From: Echinicola marina | GTDB lineage: Bacteria; Bacteroidota; Bacteroidia; Cytophagales; Cyclobacteriaceae | Length of the DNA stretch: 60,000 nt | NCBI RefSeq assembly: GCF_020463795.1 | Contig: NZ_CP080025.1 | Location: forward strand, 1-60,000 | Reading direction: 5' to 3' | Part shown: positions 26,099 through 35,714 of the stretch, one piece after another | Layout: the number at the start of each line of letters is the position of its first letter | Numbering within the stretch: position 1 is the first letter of the stretch | Translations under genes and position numbers: made by a program | The notes under the pieces: model-generated | Told to the model about the DNA's origin: nothing | Database searches by the model: none | What the model saw: the letters and a program-made list of their open reading frames with translations, nothing else

Positions 26099-27409
26099 TC
26101 AAGCTGATTTTAGATAAAAGCGAATACTATTGGCAATTCTTGTAAAGGTATCCCTGAATTTATCTTCATTCTCCTCCAAAAGGGTCACTCTAAAGCCCCT
26201 GAGATTAGAGCAAAAAGAACTTACTGGAACTACACAGATACCTTCGGAAGCCAATAAGTTATAAACAAATCGTTTATCATTTGGCATATCATCCTCTTTT
26301 AGCCACTGGTCTAGATAACCTTTCACCCTCTCATCTTCTACAGGCAGATACTGTTTTTCATTGAGCATCTCCTCGTCAAAAACAATGGTATTATAGAAGG
26401 CTCCTTTAGTCTTATTAAACTTAATTCCGGGAACGCCTGACAATACCTCTTCCATTATCCTACTTCGCTTACCAATCCTTTCATTGGCTTCTTTGCGGTA
26501 AGAGGCATATTCAGGATGGCTCATCACTCTTGGTATGGCCAATTGAGGAAGCATGGTCGAACACACCTCGATCATTTTGGCATTTTCCAAAGTATTGCAC
26601 AGTTTATTAAATTCCACCGAAGCATCTTTATTATAGAACTCCATCCAGCCGCATCTTGATCCTGGCCACGGAAATTCCTTACTGATCCCTTTTAGGGAAA
26701 TCCCTGGTAGGTCTCCGATCACCTCTGACAATGAAATGGCTTCATAACCATTATAGGTAATATTCTGATAAATTTCATCAGCTATCAAAAGCAGGTTAAA
26801 TTCCCTGGCAATTTCCACAAATTTCTCCAACACCTCACGAGGATACACCATGCCAGTAGGATTATCAGGATTGATAATCAGCAAACCTACTATATTCGGA
26901 TTATACTTGACCTTATTATATAGATCATCCATATCCGGATACCAATTATTATCCGGATCCAATTTATAGGTAATCGGAAGAGTATTGGCATGAGCTGCCT
27001 CAGCAGAACTATGGGTGGAATAGGCCGGAGAAGGACCAATTATCCTTGCAGTAGGAATCAAAAACTGATAGAGTTTTGCTATCGCATCTCCCAGCCCATT
27101 GAAAAAAAGAATATCCTCAGCAGAAATCTTCACGCCATCACGCTGGTTATTAAGGCCGGCCAAAAACTCACGCGTCTTCAACATCCCCTTGGAATCAGCA
27201 TAGCCGTAAGTCTTGTCATCACTGACCAATTCCTGTACGATTTCCTTCATCCAAGCAGGAATAGTGTTGCTTTTCTGAATAGGATCACCAATATTTTCCC
27301 AAGTAATTTCATGCCCTAGGCTTTCAATCACCTTTGCCTTCTTAACTATACCCCTGATCTCATAATTTAACTCATCAGCACCCGGAGCAAGCAGTATTTG
27401 TCTGATCAT
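26099..27409 (-). CDS. Class I/II PLP-dependent aminotransferase
   Basis: 436-residue fold-type I aminotransferase related to aspartate/alanine aminotransferases. Key features are the NPDNPTGMVYPREVL loop, the aldimine Asp/Tyr in ADEIYQ and the PLP lysine in SLKGISKEFPWPGSR, with Arg for the substrate carboxylate in LRGFRVTLL. The length (over 430) and the C-terminal region recall AlaA-like enzymes. The amino-acid substrate cannot be determined. Confidence 0.88.
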   Translation of the reverse strand: MIRQILLAPGADELNYEIRGIVKKAKVIESLGHEITWENIGDPIQKSNTIPAWMKEIVQELVSDDKTYGYADSKGMLKTREFLAGLNNQRDGVKISAEDILFFNGLGDAIAKLYQFLIPTARIIGPSPAYSTHSSAEAAHANTLPITYKLDPDNNWYPDMDDLYNKVKYNPNIVGLLIINPDNPTGMVYPREVLEKFVEIAREFNLLLIADEIYQNITYNGYEAISLSEVIGDLPGISLKGISKEFPWPGSRCGWMEFYNKDASVEFNKLCNTLENAKMIEVCSTMLPQLAIPRVMSHPEYASYRKEANERIGKRSRIMEEVLSGVPGIKFNKTKGAFYNTIVFDEEMLNEKQYLPVEDERVKGYLDQWLKEDDMPNDKRFVYNLLASEGICVVPVSSFCSNLRGFRVTLLEENEDKFRDTFTRIANSIRFYLKSA

Positions 27410-27442
27410 AGCAATACCAATAATGCATTTTCAAATTTCCGC

Positions 27443-27450
27443 CAAAGGTA
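27443..27450 (-). promoter_or_regulatory. Putative -7 element of the 27409 aminotransferase gene
   Basis: On the minus strand this reads TACCTTTG, a perfect TAnnTTTG, 33 bases before the ATG. It overlaps one arm of a bulged inverted repeat (AAGGTAGGGA at 27445-27454 with TCCCTAACCTT at 27462-27472). No good -33 is seen. Confidence 0.4.
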
Positions 27451-27533
27451 GGGAAAATTAACTCCCTAACCTTAAATCACCACTAATATAATTTGGCGAT
27501 TATAACTTAGCACAAACTATGTAAACACCTGGC

Positions 27534-29213
27534 TTATTTTATTTTCCTGTACTTAATCCTTTTAGGTGTCACATCACCTAATCTCTTTTTCTTATTCTCC
27601 TCATAATCGCTGAAATTGCCTTCAAACCAATACACTTGGGAATCTCCTTCAAAAGCCAAAATATGTGTGCAAATTCTGTCCAAGAACCATCTGTCGTGAG
27701 ATATTACCACTGCACATCCTCCAAAATTCTCCAAGGCCTCCTCTAAAGATCTCAAGGTATTTACATCCAAATCATTGGTAGGCTCATCAAGCAATAATAG
27801 GTTACCATTTTCCTTTAAGGTAAGGGCCAAATGCACCCTGTTTCTTTCTCCCCCAGACAACACTCCTACTTTTTTCTCTTGATCAGAACCAGAAAAATTA
27901 AACTTACTCACATAAGCCCTGGCATTCATTTCCCTATTACCCAGTTTAATGTTTTCATTACCTTCAGAGATGGTCTGATAAACTGTTTTTTCAGGGTTTA
28001 AATTATCATGTTCCTGATCCACATAGGAAAGCTGAACAGTTTCACCCACTTCAAAGCTTCCGCTGTCAGGCTTTTCATTGCCTGTAATTAGTTTAAACAA
28101 AGTCGATTTACCAGCTCCATTTGGACCAATCACACCAACAATTCCACCTTGTGGCAATGCAAATTCCAAATCTTCAAAAAGCAGTTTATCACCAAATGAT
28201 TTAGAAACACCGTTCACCTCTATCACCTTGGACCCCAACCTTGGCCCTGGAGGAATATACAATTCTAGCTTAGCCTCCCTCTCCTTGGCTTCTTCTCCAA
28301 CGAGCTTCTCATAAGCATTCAAACGGGCCTTGCCCTTAGCCTGCTTTGCCTTAGGGGTCATTCTGATCCAATCAAGCTCTCTCTCTAGGGTCTTTTGACG
28401 TTTGGACTCTGTCTTCTCTTCTTGCTGTAACCTTTTCTGCTTTTGATCTAGCCAGCTGCTATAATTACCTTTCCAAGGAATACCTTCACCACGGTCCAAC
28501 TCCAAAATCCATCCGGCCACATTATCCAAAAAGTACCTGTCGTGGGTTACCGCTATTACTGTCCCTTTATATTGCTTAAGATGCTGCTCTAGCCAAAGCA
28601 CAGACTCAGCATCTAAGTGGTTGGTAGGTTCATCCAACAATAACACATCTGGCTCTTGCAGCAACAAACGACAAAGCGCCACCCTTCTTTTTTCACCTCC
28701 GGATAAATTCTTGACAATCGCATCACTTGGAGGAAGCCTCAAAGCATCAATTGCTTTGTCCAACATCACATCCAACTCCCAAGCATTGGCAGCATCAAGC
28801 TTTTCCTGCACTTCCCCCTGGCGCTCTATTAATTTATTCATAGCATCCGGATCCTCCATCAAGGCGGGGTCCATGAATTTTTCATTGATTTCCTCAAACT
28901 CCTTCAGCAAACCAACGGTTTCGGCTACAGCTTCCTCTACAACTTCTTTAACCGTTTTATCGGGATCCAACTGCGGTTCCTGCTCCAGCATACCCACCGA
29001 ATAACCAGGAGACCATACCACTTCCCCTAAAAACTCCTTATCCACCCCTGCGATGATCTTCAACAAGGAACTCTTCCCAGAGCCGTTAAGACCAAGTACC
29101 CCGATCTTGGCTCCGTAAAAAAACGATAGATAAATATCTTTCAACACTTTCTTCTGAGGAGGGTAAATTTTTGACACCCCCGCCATTGAAAATATAATTT
29201 TCTCGTCACTCAT
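27534..29213 (-). CDS. ettA: Energy-dependent translational throttle protein EttA (ABC-F)
   Basis: 559-residue ABC-F ATPase with two nucleotide-binding domains and no membrane part; it gates the first elongation steps on the ribosome E site according to ADP/ATP. Walker A motifs [11 protein letters not shown] and [11 protein letters not shown], signatures [11 protein letters not shown] and [11 protein letters not shown], and Walker [12 protein letters not shown] and [11 protein letters not shown] are all present. The interdomain linker is rich in Lys/Glu. Length is close to E. coli EttA (555). Confidence 0.95.
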   Translation of the reverse strand: MSDEKIIFSMAGVSKIYPPQKKVLKDIYLSFFYGAKIGVLGLNGSGKSSLLKIIAGVDKEFLGEVVWSPGYSVGMLEQEPQLDPDKTVKEVVEEAVAETVGLLKEFEEINEKFMDPALMEDPDAMNKLIERQGEVQEKLDAANAWELDVMLDKAIDALRLPPSDAIVKNLSGGEKRRVALCRLLLQEPDVLLLDEPTNHLDAESVLWLEQHLKQYKGTVIAVTHDRYFLDNVAGWILELDRGEGIPWKGNYSSWLDQKQKRLQQEEKTESKRQKTLERELDWIRMTPKAKQAKGKARLNAYEKLVGEEAKEREAKLELYIPPGPRLGSKVIEVNGVSKSFGDKLLFEDLEFALPQGGIVGVIGPNGAGKSTLFKLITGNEKPDSGSFEVGETVQLSYVDQEHDNLNPEKTVYQTISEGNENIKLGNREMNARAYVSKFNFSGSDQEKKVGVLSGGERNRVHLALTLKENGNLLLLDEPTNDLDVNTLRSLEEALENFGGCAVVISHDRWFLDRICTHILAFEGDSQVYWFEGNFSDYEENKKKRLGDVTPKRIKYRKIK

Positions 29214-29357
29214 ATTTTTTTTGAATTACCTTATGGTTTATATTTATGGAACAACAAATATGGCAAATAATCGCCTTTCTTAGGATAAATGCATCTTAAT
29301 TAATTAATTTGCAGAAAACAAGAATTAGCCTACTTACCACCAACCTATTGAATCGAG

Positions 29358-30614
29358 ATGGAGCATCCATACGGATACATTAAAGACAGCAAAGTTTATC
29401 TAAAGGGTTTTTTGAATCAGGAAGACAGAGTGATCGGTGAAGTCAAAGAAAGTGAAGCTTCCACCATCAAATATTTTGAAGACCGCTTTGTCCTTGCTGA
29501 AAAGAAGGTCGCTGATCTCAAAAAGGATATAGAAGAAAACCAAAACAAGGGTTCTTTTCTTATGAAACTCATCCACTTGAGAGAAGCCCTGATGAATTAT
29601 GATGCCCTTGGAAATTTTGTCCCGCTAATTGAAGAATTAGATCAATTAGAAGAATACCTCAATGAAATCATCCATGCCAACAGAGACAGAAATCTAGAGA
29701 TCAAGAAAGAACTCATCAAAGAAGCTGAAGGGATAAAAGACAGTACTGACTGGAAGGAGACCTCAGAAAAATTCAAGGACTTAAAAATGCGGTGGATAAA
29801 AACCGGACCTGTAGCCCCTGAATTAAAAGAAGAAATTGAAAATGCCTTCCAAAGCTGTGCTGATGAATTTTTCGATAATAGGAAAAACTATTTTGAAGGA
29901 TTGGCCTTGCAAGCAGATGAAAACATCAAGGTTTACGAAGCATTGGTAGTACAAGCAAGGGAAGCCTTTGCCATGCATGATGCCAAACAAGCTTTTGAAA
30001 TCAGCAAAAAAATCCAAAAACAATGGAAAGAATCTGGCAAAGTCCCCGCCGAGAGAAGACAGCCCCTATGGGATGAATTTTCAAAATTGAACAACAGGAT
30101 CTTTAGTCGTTTTAAAAGAACCATGCAAAACGACAGGGCGCCGAGACTGAGACCATTTGAAGTGGTCAAGAAAATCGAAAAGCTCGCTGAAGAAATGAGC
30201 TATCTTGCTCAGGGGGATTCTACTCCGGAAAAAATATCCAAAGCAAAAAGATTACAGGCGGAATGGAAAGCACTACCTCCTAAAAAACCAAGGGAGGCAC
30301 AACAATATTCACGTTTATTCGTCTTCTTTACTGATGTGGTCTTTGAAAAATCTTTCCTAAACAAATTAGCCAGATCTAAGTATGATAACTTCCACGATCT
30401 AAGCGACAGGGAAAAGAATCAAATCAAATCAAATATCATCAAAGACTTGATTGGACGTGATGAAAAGGAATTAAGTACTGTAAAAGAAAATGCTGAGAAA
30501 TTCCACTCTCACGAAAGTGACTTTGAGACAATGCTGTACAGAAAACTCGGCGCATACAAAAGGAAACTAGATGTTAAAAACCATATCTTAAAAGAACTTT
30601 CAAACAAAAATTAA
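29358..30614 (+). CDS. DUF349 repeat protein
   Basis: 418 residues built of repeated ~70-residue alpha-helical DUF349 units, visible as repeats of W-K..G-V..E pattern (WIKTGPVAPELKEEIENAF; QWKESGKVPAERRQPLWDEF; EWKALPPKKPREAQQYSRLF). It is probably an elongated cytoplasmic helical protein. The function of the repeat is not established, although E. coli members have been linked to cell envelope or competence phenotypes. It lies 35 bases upstream of the DUF2795 promoter region. Confidence 0.9.
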   Translation: MEHPYGYIKDSKVYLKGFLNQEDRVIGEVKESEASTIKYFEDRFVLAEKKVADLKKDIEENQNKGSFLMKLIHLREALMNYDALGNFVPLIEELDQLEEYLNEIIHANRDRNLEIKKELIKEAEGIKDSTDWKETSEKFKDLKMRWIKTGPVAPELKEEIENAFQSCADEFFDNRKNYFEGLALQADENIKVYEALVVQAREAFAMHDAKQAFEISKKIQKQWKESGKVPAERRQPLWDEFSKLNNRIFSRFKRTMQNDRAPRLRPFEVVKKIEKLAEEMSYLAQGDSTPEKISKAKRLQAEWKALPPKKPREAQQYSRLFVFFTDVVFEKSFLNKLARSKYDNFHDLSDREKNQIKSNIIKDLIGRDEKELSTVKENAEKFHSHESDFETMLYRKLGAYKRKLDVKNHILKELSNKN

Positions 30615-30643
30615 GTTAGGGTTTTAAAACTTAAAAGATTTTA

Positions 30644-30651
30644 TATTTTTG
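30644..30651 (+). promoter_or_regulatory. -7 promoter element of the DUF2795 gene
   Basis: TATTTTTG is a perfect TAnnTTTG, 39 bases before the ATG at 30691. A weak TTTT (30622-30625) lies 18 bases upstream. It also shows that an in-frame TTG at 30649 is promoter sequence and not the start codon. Confidence 0.55.
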
Positions 30652-30690
30652 CACCCCGCACTGGGCGGAAAAACTAAAAATGTTGACACT

Positions 30691-30912
30691 ATGTATTGGA
30701 CTTTAGAACTTGCGTCTTACTTGGAAGATGCTCCGTGGCCAGCAACAAAAGATGAATTAATCGATTACGCTATTCGTTCTGGAGCTCCCCTTGAAGTAGT
30801 CGAGAACCTTCAAGAGCTTGAAGATGATGGCGAGCCGTATGAAAACATTGAAGAGATATGGCCTGATTATCCTACAAAGGATGACTTCTTCTTCAATGAA
30901 GATGAATATTAA
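30691..30912 (+). CDS. DUF2795 small acidic protein
   Basis: 73 residues starting MYWTLELASYLEDAPWPATK, a strongly conserved beginning in Bacteroidota. The N-terminal part has the DUF2795 pattern (YLEDAPWPATKDELIDYA) and the C terminus is very acidic (DDFFFNEDEY). I chose ATG 30691 because the longer frame from TTG 30649 overlaps the promoter. Function unknown. It ends in a clear terminator. Confidence 0.88.
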   Translation: MYWTLELASYLEDAPWPATKDELIDYAIRSGAPLEVVENLQELEDDGEPYENIEEIWPDYPTKDDFFFNEDEY

Positions 30913-30914
30913 AT

Positions 30915-30943
30915 AAAAAGAGTCCTTTTCAAGGGCTCTTTTT
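30915..30943. terminator. Hairpin terminator after the DUF2795 gene
   Basis: AAAAAGAGTCCTT (30915-30927) pairs with AAGGGCTCTTTTT (30931-30943) with one G-T pair. It also faces the end of the LytTR gene at 30968. Confidence 0.85.
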
Positions 30944-30967
30944 ATTCTTTTTGATTGCCCCAAGGCA

Positions 30968-31696
30968 TCATATCCCCAGAACTTTCTTTAATTTCACCAT
31001 CCCGTTTTTGCTAACTGGAATGGAATCGTCGTCTCTCAACCTTAATACTTGCCCGTCTTTTTCATAAGTTTCTATTTTAGCAATTTCTGCTACCCTTACA
31101 ATATAAGAGCGATGCACCCGGACAAACACCTTTGGATCTAACGCTTCTTCGAAATATTTCAAGGGCTTATTCTTCATGTATCTTTTTCCATCAAAAAAAA
31201 TATTGACATAATCATCATTCGCTTCTAGGTAAGCCACTTTATCTACTGGAATAATCCGTATCTCCCCCCTTTCCTTAACCACAATTCTATGGGCATACCC
31301 TTGCCATATATCATTAGCATTCCAATTACCAGAATACCTTTGTTTCCCCATTACAAGAAACTTATTGACAGCTTGAGCAAACCGCTCCTTTGAAAAGGGC
31401 TTTAAAAGATAATCAAGCGCCTGAGCATCAAAGGCCCTCATAGCAAATTCATCATAGGCCGTAGTAAAAATCACAGCAGGTGCATGATCTAATAGTTCCA
31501 ACATTTCAAAACCATTGATCCTTGGCATTTGAACATCCAAGAATACTATATCAGGTTCATGAGCCTGTATAGCTTTAATTCCCCGAAAACCATCAGAACA
31601 TACTTCCACTACTTGAAAATCAGTAAAATCTTCCAAATATTCTTCTAATAGCTGAGCAGCCAAAGGTTCATCGTCTATGATTATAGTCTTAATCAT
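30968..31696 (-). CDS. LytTR-family response regulator
   Basis: 242 residues: an N-terminal receiver (phosphoacceptor D54 in VFLDVQMPR, T and K conserved in FTTAYDE and LLKPF) and a C-terminal LytTR DNA-binding domain (VAYLEANDDYVNIFFDGKRY, RVHRSYIVRV). LytTR proteins bind pairs of direct repeats about 21 bp apart. It overlaps the kinase stop by 4 bases (ATGA) and is the third gene of a liaF-lytS-lytTR operon. Confidence 0.95.
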   Translation of the reverse strand: MIKTIIIDDEPLAAQLLEEYLEDFTDFQVVEVCSDGFRGIKAIQAHEPDIVFLDVQMPRINGFEMLELLDHAPAVIFTTAYDEFAMRAFDAQALDYLLKPFSKERFAQAVNKFLVMGKQRYSGNWNANDIWQGYAHRIVVKERGEIRIIPVDKVAYLEANDDYVNIFFDGKRYMKNKPLKYFEEALDPKVFVRVHRSYIVRVAEIAKIETYEKDGQVLRLRDDDSIPVSKNGMVKLKKVLGI

Positions 31697-32721
31697 GATA
31701 ATAGGGGAATTCTTAATTTTACATGAAATATATTATTGGATCTGACAAAAGTCAAAAGATCATTCCTTCCAAAAAACAAATAAAGCCTACGCTTTACAGA
31801 CTCCAATCCAAAACCAGTACCTTTCTCACTGATCGATTCCGGATCAAATGGATTTAAAATTTCCACCTCCAAATAGTTGCCTACTTTCCGCATACTTAAC
31901 TTAACCACCACTTTCTCTATCAACCCATACAATCCATGCTTAACCGCATTCTCCAATAAAGGCTGCAAAAGCAAAGGCGGCAATTTATAACTTAAACAGT
32001 TTTCCTCCACCTCAAAATCTACTTCCAACCTATGCCCGAACCTAACTCTTTCTATAGCCAGAAAAAGCTGCAAAGAAGCCGCTTCATCAGCAACACTCAC
32101 CCATTCGTTTTCATTTTCCCTAATTGTTCCCCTCAAAAACGTAGAAAGCTGCAGAATCATTTCCCTCGCCTTTTCAGGCTGTCTTTTCACTAAGGCACTA
32201 ATGGAATTTAGGCTATTGAAAAGAAAATGAGGCTGTAACTGCTGTCTAAGATGAAAAAGTTCCGCTTCCTTAGCCATCTTGCCGATCAGCTCCTCTCGAT
32301 TTCTAATCTCTAACTGATCCTCCAATTTACCATTAACAATTAAGACCAAAACATAGCCCATAAAAATCAATAAGATCAAAGCCCCCCGAATCATCATAGA
32401 CGCTTTAATAAATAACGTATCATCCATCAAAAAAGGCAACAAAAACCGCCCTGTCACAACCACTAAAGAAGCTATCATCAAAGGAAGCAACAATGCCAAC
32501 CATAGATTCTCTTGCTGAGGTTTATAATATTTAAAAACATTCTCTAGAAGTAAAAAACCAACAAATAATAAAACAGTGAATAATCCGCTGTCCATCAAAG
32601 CCAAAGAAATTCCTTCCCCATAATAATGGAGCAAAAAAGCTCCTCCCCCCAAAAAAAACAAGAACAAGGGCAGGAGCTTTAGCCATCCATACTGCGAGGA
32701 AGTTAAAATCTTACCGATCAT
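31693..32721 (-). CDS. LytS-type sensor histidine kinase (His_kinase family)
   Basis: 342 residues with four N-terminal membrane helices (about 13-130), a short cytoplasmic linker, and the His_kinase motif QPHFLFNSLN (H165) followed by an HATPase_c domain (LLQPLLENAVKHGL, EKGTGFGLESVKRRL). It lacks any large sensor domain, so it probably senses the membrane or a membrane partner. The LiaF-like protein gene lies 81 bases upstream. Partner of the LytTR regulator by overlap. Confidence 0.93.
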   Translation of the reverse strand: MIGKILTSSQYGWLKLLPLFLFFLGGGAFLLHYYGEGISLALMDSGLFTVLLFVGFLLLENVFKYYKPQQENLWLALLLPLMIASLVVVTGRFLLPFLMDDTLFIKASMMIRGALILLIFMGYVLVLIVNGKLEDQLEIRNREELIGKMAKEAELFHLRQQLQPHFLFNSLNSISALVKRQPEKAREMILQLSTFLRGTIRENENEWVSVADEAASLQLFLAIERVRFGHRLEVDFEVEENCLSYKLPPLLLQPLLENAVKHGLYGLIEKVVVKLSMRKVGNYLEVEILNPFDPESISEKGTGFGLESVKRRLYLFFGRNDLLTFVRSNNIFHVKLRIPLLS

Positions 32722-32802
32722 TTATTTTTAAGTTTAGAAATGCTCCATACTTACCTTGTAATAAATGGTAAAGCGGAATTATTCACTGTATAGCACTTTA
32801 GT

Positions 32803-33609
32803 TTAGAATGATTTGATCTCTAGCCCTCCAAAAACTACCGTTCCAGTAATGGTCAGCACCTTACCTGTATCCTCTGTTCCTTTAGGATACATTCGCTTAT
32901 CCTCCACGCCAGCAAAAACATTGGTCACCCCCATTCTCAGCTCCCAATGAGGAGGCACCAATAATTTCACCCCACCAAAAGCCACCTCTACATTTAACAC
33001 CGCATTTTCAGCCAAATCTGCTTGGGTAAGATCAATCTCTGTCCCTCCAAAAATAGCAGAAATCTTACCTCCCTTAAAGTTTTTGGATTGTACTCGCTTC
33101 TGTATACCGCAAAATAAAGCTTGAGAATTCAACATATCCAAATCATCAGAATATGAGCTTTTTGAGCCAGTTCTGAAGTCATAACTCGAATCCGACATAA
33201 AGGTCTCTCCTACTCCTTTCCCCTTTCCTTTTATGTCCTCTTGATTGGCAGATCCAAACCCAGAAAAACCATTAAACTTTGGCTGCTTCCTGGTCATCAT
33301 TAAAAAAAGACCAAGCAAAATCAGGATAATAGGAACGACAAAAGCACCTAAGCCTACCGGAAAAAAATGTAACTCATCCTTAAGCAGGAAAAAACCTCCA
33401 AACAGCAACATAAAAGCACCAAATCCACTTCTAAAATTATGCTTGGCCATAACTACCAAACCAATAGCCACAAAGATCATTGGCCAAGAAAAAATCCAAT
33501 CAGGAATTTCAATCCCTAATTTTCGAATCAATAATATTAAACCAACAGAAACCACAATCAAACCAGTAGTAAACCTACCACCATCTGCATTACTCATTCT
33601 TCCTGACAT
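32803..33609 (-). CDS. LiaF/DUF5668-type membrane protein
   Basis: 268 residues with four membrane helices in the first ~115 residues (starting GLIVVSVGLILLIRKLG) and a C-terminal beta-rich domain (AIFGGTEIDLTQADL, VEVAFGGVKLLVPPHWEL) like the C-terminal domain of LiaF. In Firmicutes, LiaF inhibits the LiaS kinase. Here it is encoded upstream of a LytS kinase and LytTR regulator, so a similar control role is plausible by analogy, not shown. Confidence 0.85.
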   Translation of the reverse strand: MSGRMSNADGGRFTTGLIVVSVGLILLIRKLGIEIPDWIFSWPMIFVAIGLVVMAKHNFRSGFGAFMLLFGGFFLLKDELHFFPVGLGAFVVPIILILLGLFLMMTRKQPKFNGFSGFGSANQEDIKGKGKGVGETFMSDSSYDFRTGSKSSYSDDLDMLNSQALFCGIQKRVQSKNFKGGKISAIFGGTEIDLTQADLAENAVLNVEVAFGGVKLLVPPHWELRMGVTNVFAGVEDKRMYPKGTEDTGKVLTITGTVVFGGLEIKSF

Positions 33610-33702
33610 ATCTCTATGTTATATTGTTCAACTTTTATTTATGAACTAAAACTACAACTGTCAATAAAGAAATAGAAGTCAAAATAGGTCATTACCTCAA
33701 AA

Positions 33703-33734
33703 TTCTCGGTAAAGCAGTCTGTTTTCTCGGTAAA
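33703..33734 (-). promoter_or_regulatory. 11-bp direct repeat with 21-bp period, candidate LytTR operator
   Basis: On the minus strand TTTACCGAGAA occurs twice, at 33734-33724 and 33713-33703, exactly 21 bp apart (10-base spacer). It is 94-125 bases upstream of the LiaF-like gene. Two identical elements on one face of the helix fit LytTR regulators, which bind direct repeats about 21 bp apart. A partial -7 match (TATTTTG) is at 33686-33680. Confidence 0.6.
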
Positions 33735-33737
33735 TGA

Positions 33738-34418
33738 TCAATCCTTATGTTTCTCGATCAAATAATTGGCATAATCCATATCCTCTGGGGTAGTAATCTT
33801 AATGTTTTCTAGATTTCCAGCAACCAAACTCACCTGCCATCCCTGATGCTCATACACCGTTGCATCATCTGTAAAATGTCTTAACTCCGTAACATCAAAA
33901 GCCTGCTTAATTTTGGCCAAATCAAAGGTCTGAGGAGTTTGAACCAATCTAAAATACTCTCTTTCCTGAAAAAAAGATTCATTACTGTCTGTCAATTTCC
34001 TGATAGAGTCTTTCAATGGAACCACTGCAATCCCACTACCATTTTTAGCTGCTTCTTGAAATGAATTCCTGATCACCTCTTCCTTTACAAAAGGCCTCAC
34101 CCCATCATGAATAGCCACCAAACCTTCGCCCCAGCCTATACTTCCTAATCCATTTTTCACAGATTGGAACCTCGACTTTCCTCCAGGAACCAAATCATGG
34201 GGTACCTTAAAATCAAACTTTTCACACAGGGCTTTCCAAAACTCAAAATCCGTCTCAGGAATTACCAAAACCAACTTCATTTCGGGATCAAAATCAAAAA
34301 ACACCTTCAATGTATGCATGAGGACCGGCAGACCTCCAATTTCCAAATACTGCTTTGGAATAGACGCCCCCATTCTGGCTCCTTTTCCTCCTGCTACTAT
34401 AATGGCTGCTTTTTTCAT
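33738..34418 (-). CDS. ispD: 2-C-methyl-D-erythritol 4-phosphate cytidylyltransferase
   Basis: 226-residue CTP:MEP cytidylyltransferase of the non-mevalonate isoprenoid pathway. N-terminal nucleotide-binding motif VAGGKGARMGASIPKQYL, VAIHDGVRPF and QTPQTFD are diagnostic. Size is normal. It is the gene directly upstream of the LiaF-like operon on the same strand, 128 bases away. Confidence 0.97.
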   Translation of the reverse strand: MKKAAIIVAGGKGARMGASIPKQYLEIGGLPVLMHTLKVFFDFDPEMKLVLVIPETDFEFWKALCEKFDFKVPHDLVPGGKSRFQSVKNGLGSIGWGEGLVAIHDGVRPFVKEEVIRNSFQEAAKNGSGIAVVPLKDSIRKLTDSNESFFQEREYFRLVQTPQTFDLAKIKQAFDVTELRHFTDDATVYEHQGWQVSLVAGNLENIKITTPEDMDYANYLIEKHKD

Positions 34419-34504
34419 ATATCAATTAATAAATTCCCACAAAAATAGGGAAATTGAAACGCTTCTGATCTAACAATAAATTACCTTTGTTTTAACTAAA
34501 CGGC

Positions 34505-34538
34505 AATAAAAAAGGCTCCAATTGGAGCCTTTTTTATT
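34505..34538. terminator. Perfect 34-bp palindromic terminator
   Basis: AATAAAAAAGGCTCCAA (34505-34521) and its exact complement (34522-34538). The poly-A/T flanks are inside the arms, so it works in both directions. It is the terminator of queA. Confidence 0.9.
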
Positions 34539-35588
34539 TTAGATGATCAACATGGCATCCCCATAGGAGAAGAACCTGTATTTCTCTTTAACTGCTTCCT
34601 GGTAGGCCTTCATTATCAAATCATATCCTCCAAATGCAGCCGTTGTCATTAAAAGGGTTGACTCAGGCATATGGAAGTTGGTGATCAATGCATTGGCAAT
34701 TTTAAACTCATATGGTGGAATGATAAACTTATCTGTCCACCCGCTAGATGCCTTCAATCTGTTATTGGCAGTAACCGAAGATTCAATAGTCTTCAGGGAA
34801 GTCGTCCCAACAGCTACCACTCTTTTCTTAGCATCCAACGCTTCGTTTACTAAACCAACAGTTTTTTCAGGAATATCATAATTCTCAGAATCCATTTTGT
34901 GTTTGGTAAGGTCTTCCACATCTACCTGACGGAAGGTTCCTAAGCCGATATGTAAAGTAATCGGACTTACTTCCACTCCTTTGATTTCCAAACGCTTTAA
35001 CAAATGCGGAGTAAAATGCAGCCCTGCAGTTGGTGCAGCCACTGCTCCCACATGTTCTGCATAGATGGTCTGATATCTTTCTCTATCTTCCTCTTCTACC
35101 TTTCTTTCTATAAAATCTTTGAGAATTGGTGTTTCTCCAAGTGCATCGATGGTCTTATAAAATTCTTCATCAGTTCCATCAAATAAAAACCTGATAGTTC
35201 GTCCTCTGGAGGTAGTGTTATCAATAACCTCAGCGACCAAATCACTATCCCCAAAGTATAATTTATTGCCTACACGAATTTTACGGGCCGGATCCACCAA
35301 CACATCCCAAAGCCTCAGCTCTTGGTTTAATTCTCTAAGCAAGAATACCTCAATTTTGGCTCCGGTTTTCTCCTTATTACCGTAAAGACGTGCTGGAAAC
35401 ACCTTGGTGTTATTGGTAACAAAGACATCGCCTTCGTCAAAATATTCAATGATGTCCTTGAAAATCCTGTGCTCAATTTCGCCGGTATCCTTATGGACTA
35501 CCATTAAACGGGATTCATCCCTGTTTTCTGTCGGATATAAAGAAATAAGCTTTTTAGGAACTTCGAATTTGAAATCTGATAATTTCAT
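34539..35588 (-). CDS. queA: S-adenosylmethionine:tRNA ribosyltransferase-isomerase
   Basis: 349-residue enzyme that adds the epoxycyclopentanediol part in queuosine synthesis. The N terminus [19 protein letters not shown] and the [13 protein letters not shown] and LGTFRQV motifs are diagnostic. The stop touches the terminator palindrome. A hairpin-forming repeat lies 34 bases upstream of its start. Confidence 0.98.
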   Translation of the reverse strand: MKLSDFKFEVPKKLISLYPTENRDESRLMVVHKDTGEIEHRIFKDIIEYFDEGDVFVTNNTKVFPARLYGNKEKTGAKIEVFLLRELNQELRLWDVLVDPARKIRVGNKLYFGDSDLVAEVIDNTTSRGRTIRFLFDGTDEEFYKTIDALGETPILKDFIERKVEEEDRERYQTIYAEHVGAVAAPTAGLHFTPHLLKRLEIKGVEVSPITLHIGLGTFRQVDVEDLTKHKMDSENYDIPEKTVGLVNEALDAKKRVVAVGTTSLKTIESSVTANNRLKASSGWTDKFIIPPYEFKIANALITNFHMPESTLLMTTAAFGGYDLIMKAYQEAVKEKYRFFSYGDAMLII

Positions 35589-35621
35589 ATATAATTTTAA
35601 GAAATACGATGAATATTTTGA

Positions 35622-35642
35622 TTTTACGATACAGTCGTAAAA
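35622..35642. promoter_or_regulatory. Inverted repeat in the queA leader
   Basis: Arms TTTTACGA (35622-35629) and TCGTAAAA (35635-35642) with a 5-base spacer. On the minus strand it lies just after the predicted transcription start given by a perfect -7 element TAACTTTG (35654-35647). It could be a stabilising 5' hairpin or an operator. It does not resemble a preQ1 riboswitch. Confidence 0.45.
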
Positions 35643-35646
35643 ACCG

Positions 35647-35654
35647 CAAAGTTA
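35647..35654 (-). promoter_or_regulatory. Putative -7 element of queA
   Basis: Minus-strand TAACTTTG, a perfect TAnnTTTG, 58 bases before the queA ATG. No convincing -33 is seen. Confidence 0.45.
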
Positions 35655-35714
35655 TAAAGAATTATAGCTAAATCTACTTATATTGACAAATAGTTTTTAA
35701 ACAAAATTAATCCG

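Noticed and set aside
30649-30690. TTG start of the DUF2795 gene
   Set aside because: The codon lies in the -7 promoter element and the conserved protein begins MYWTLEL at 30691.
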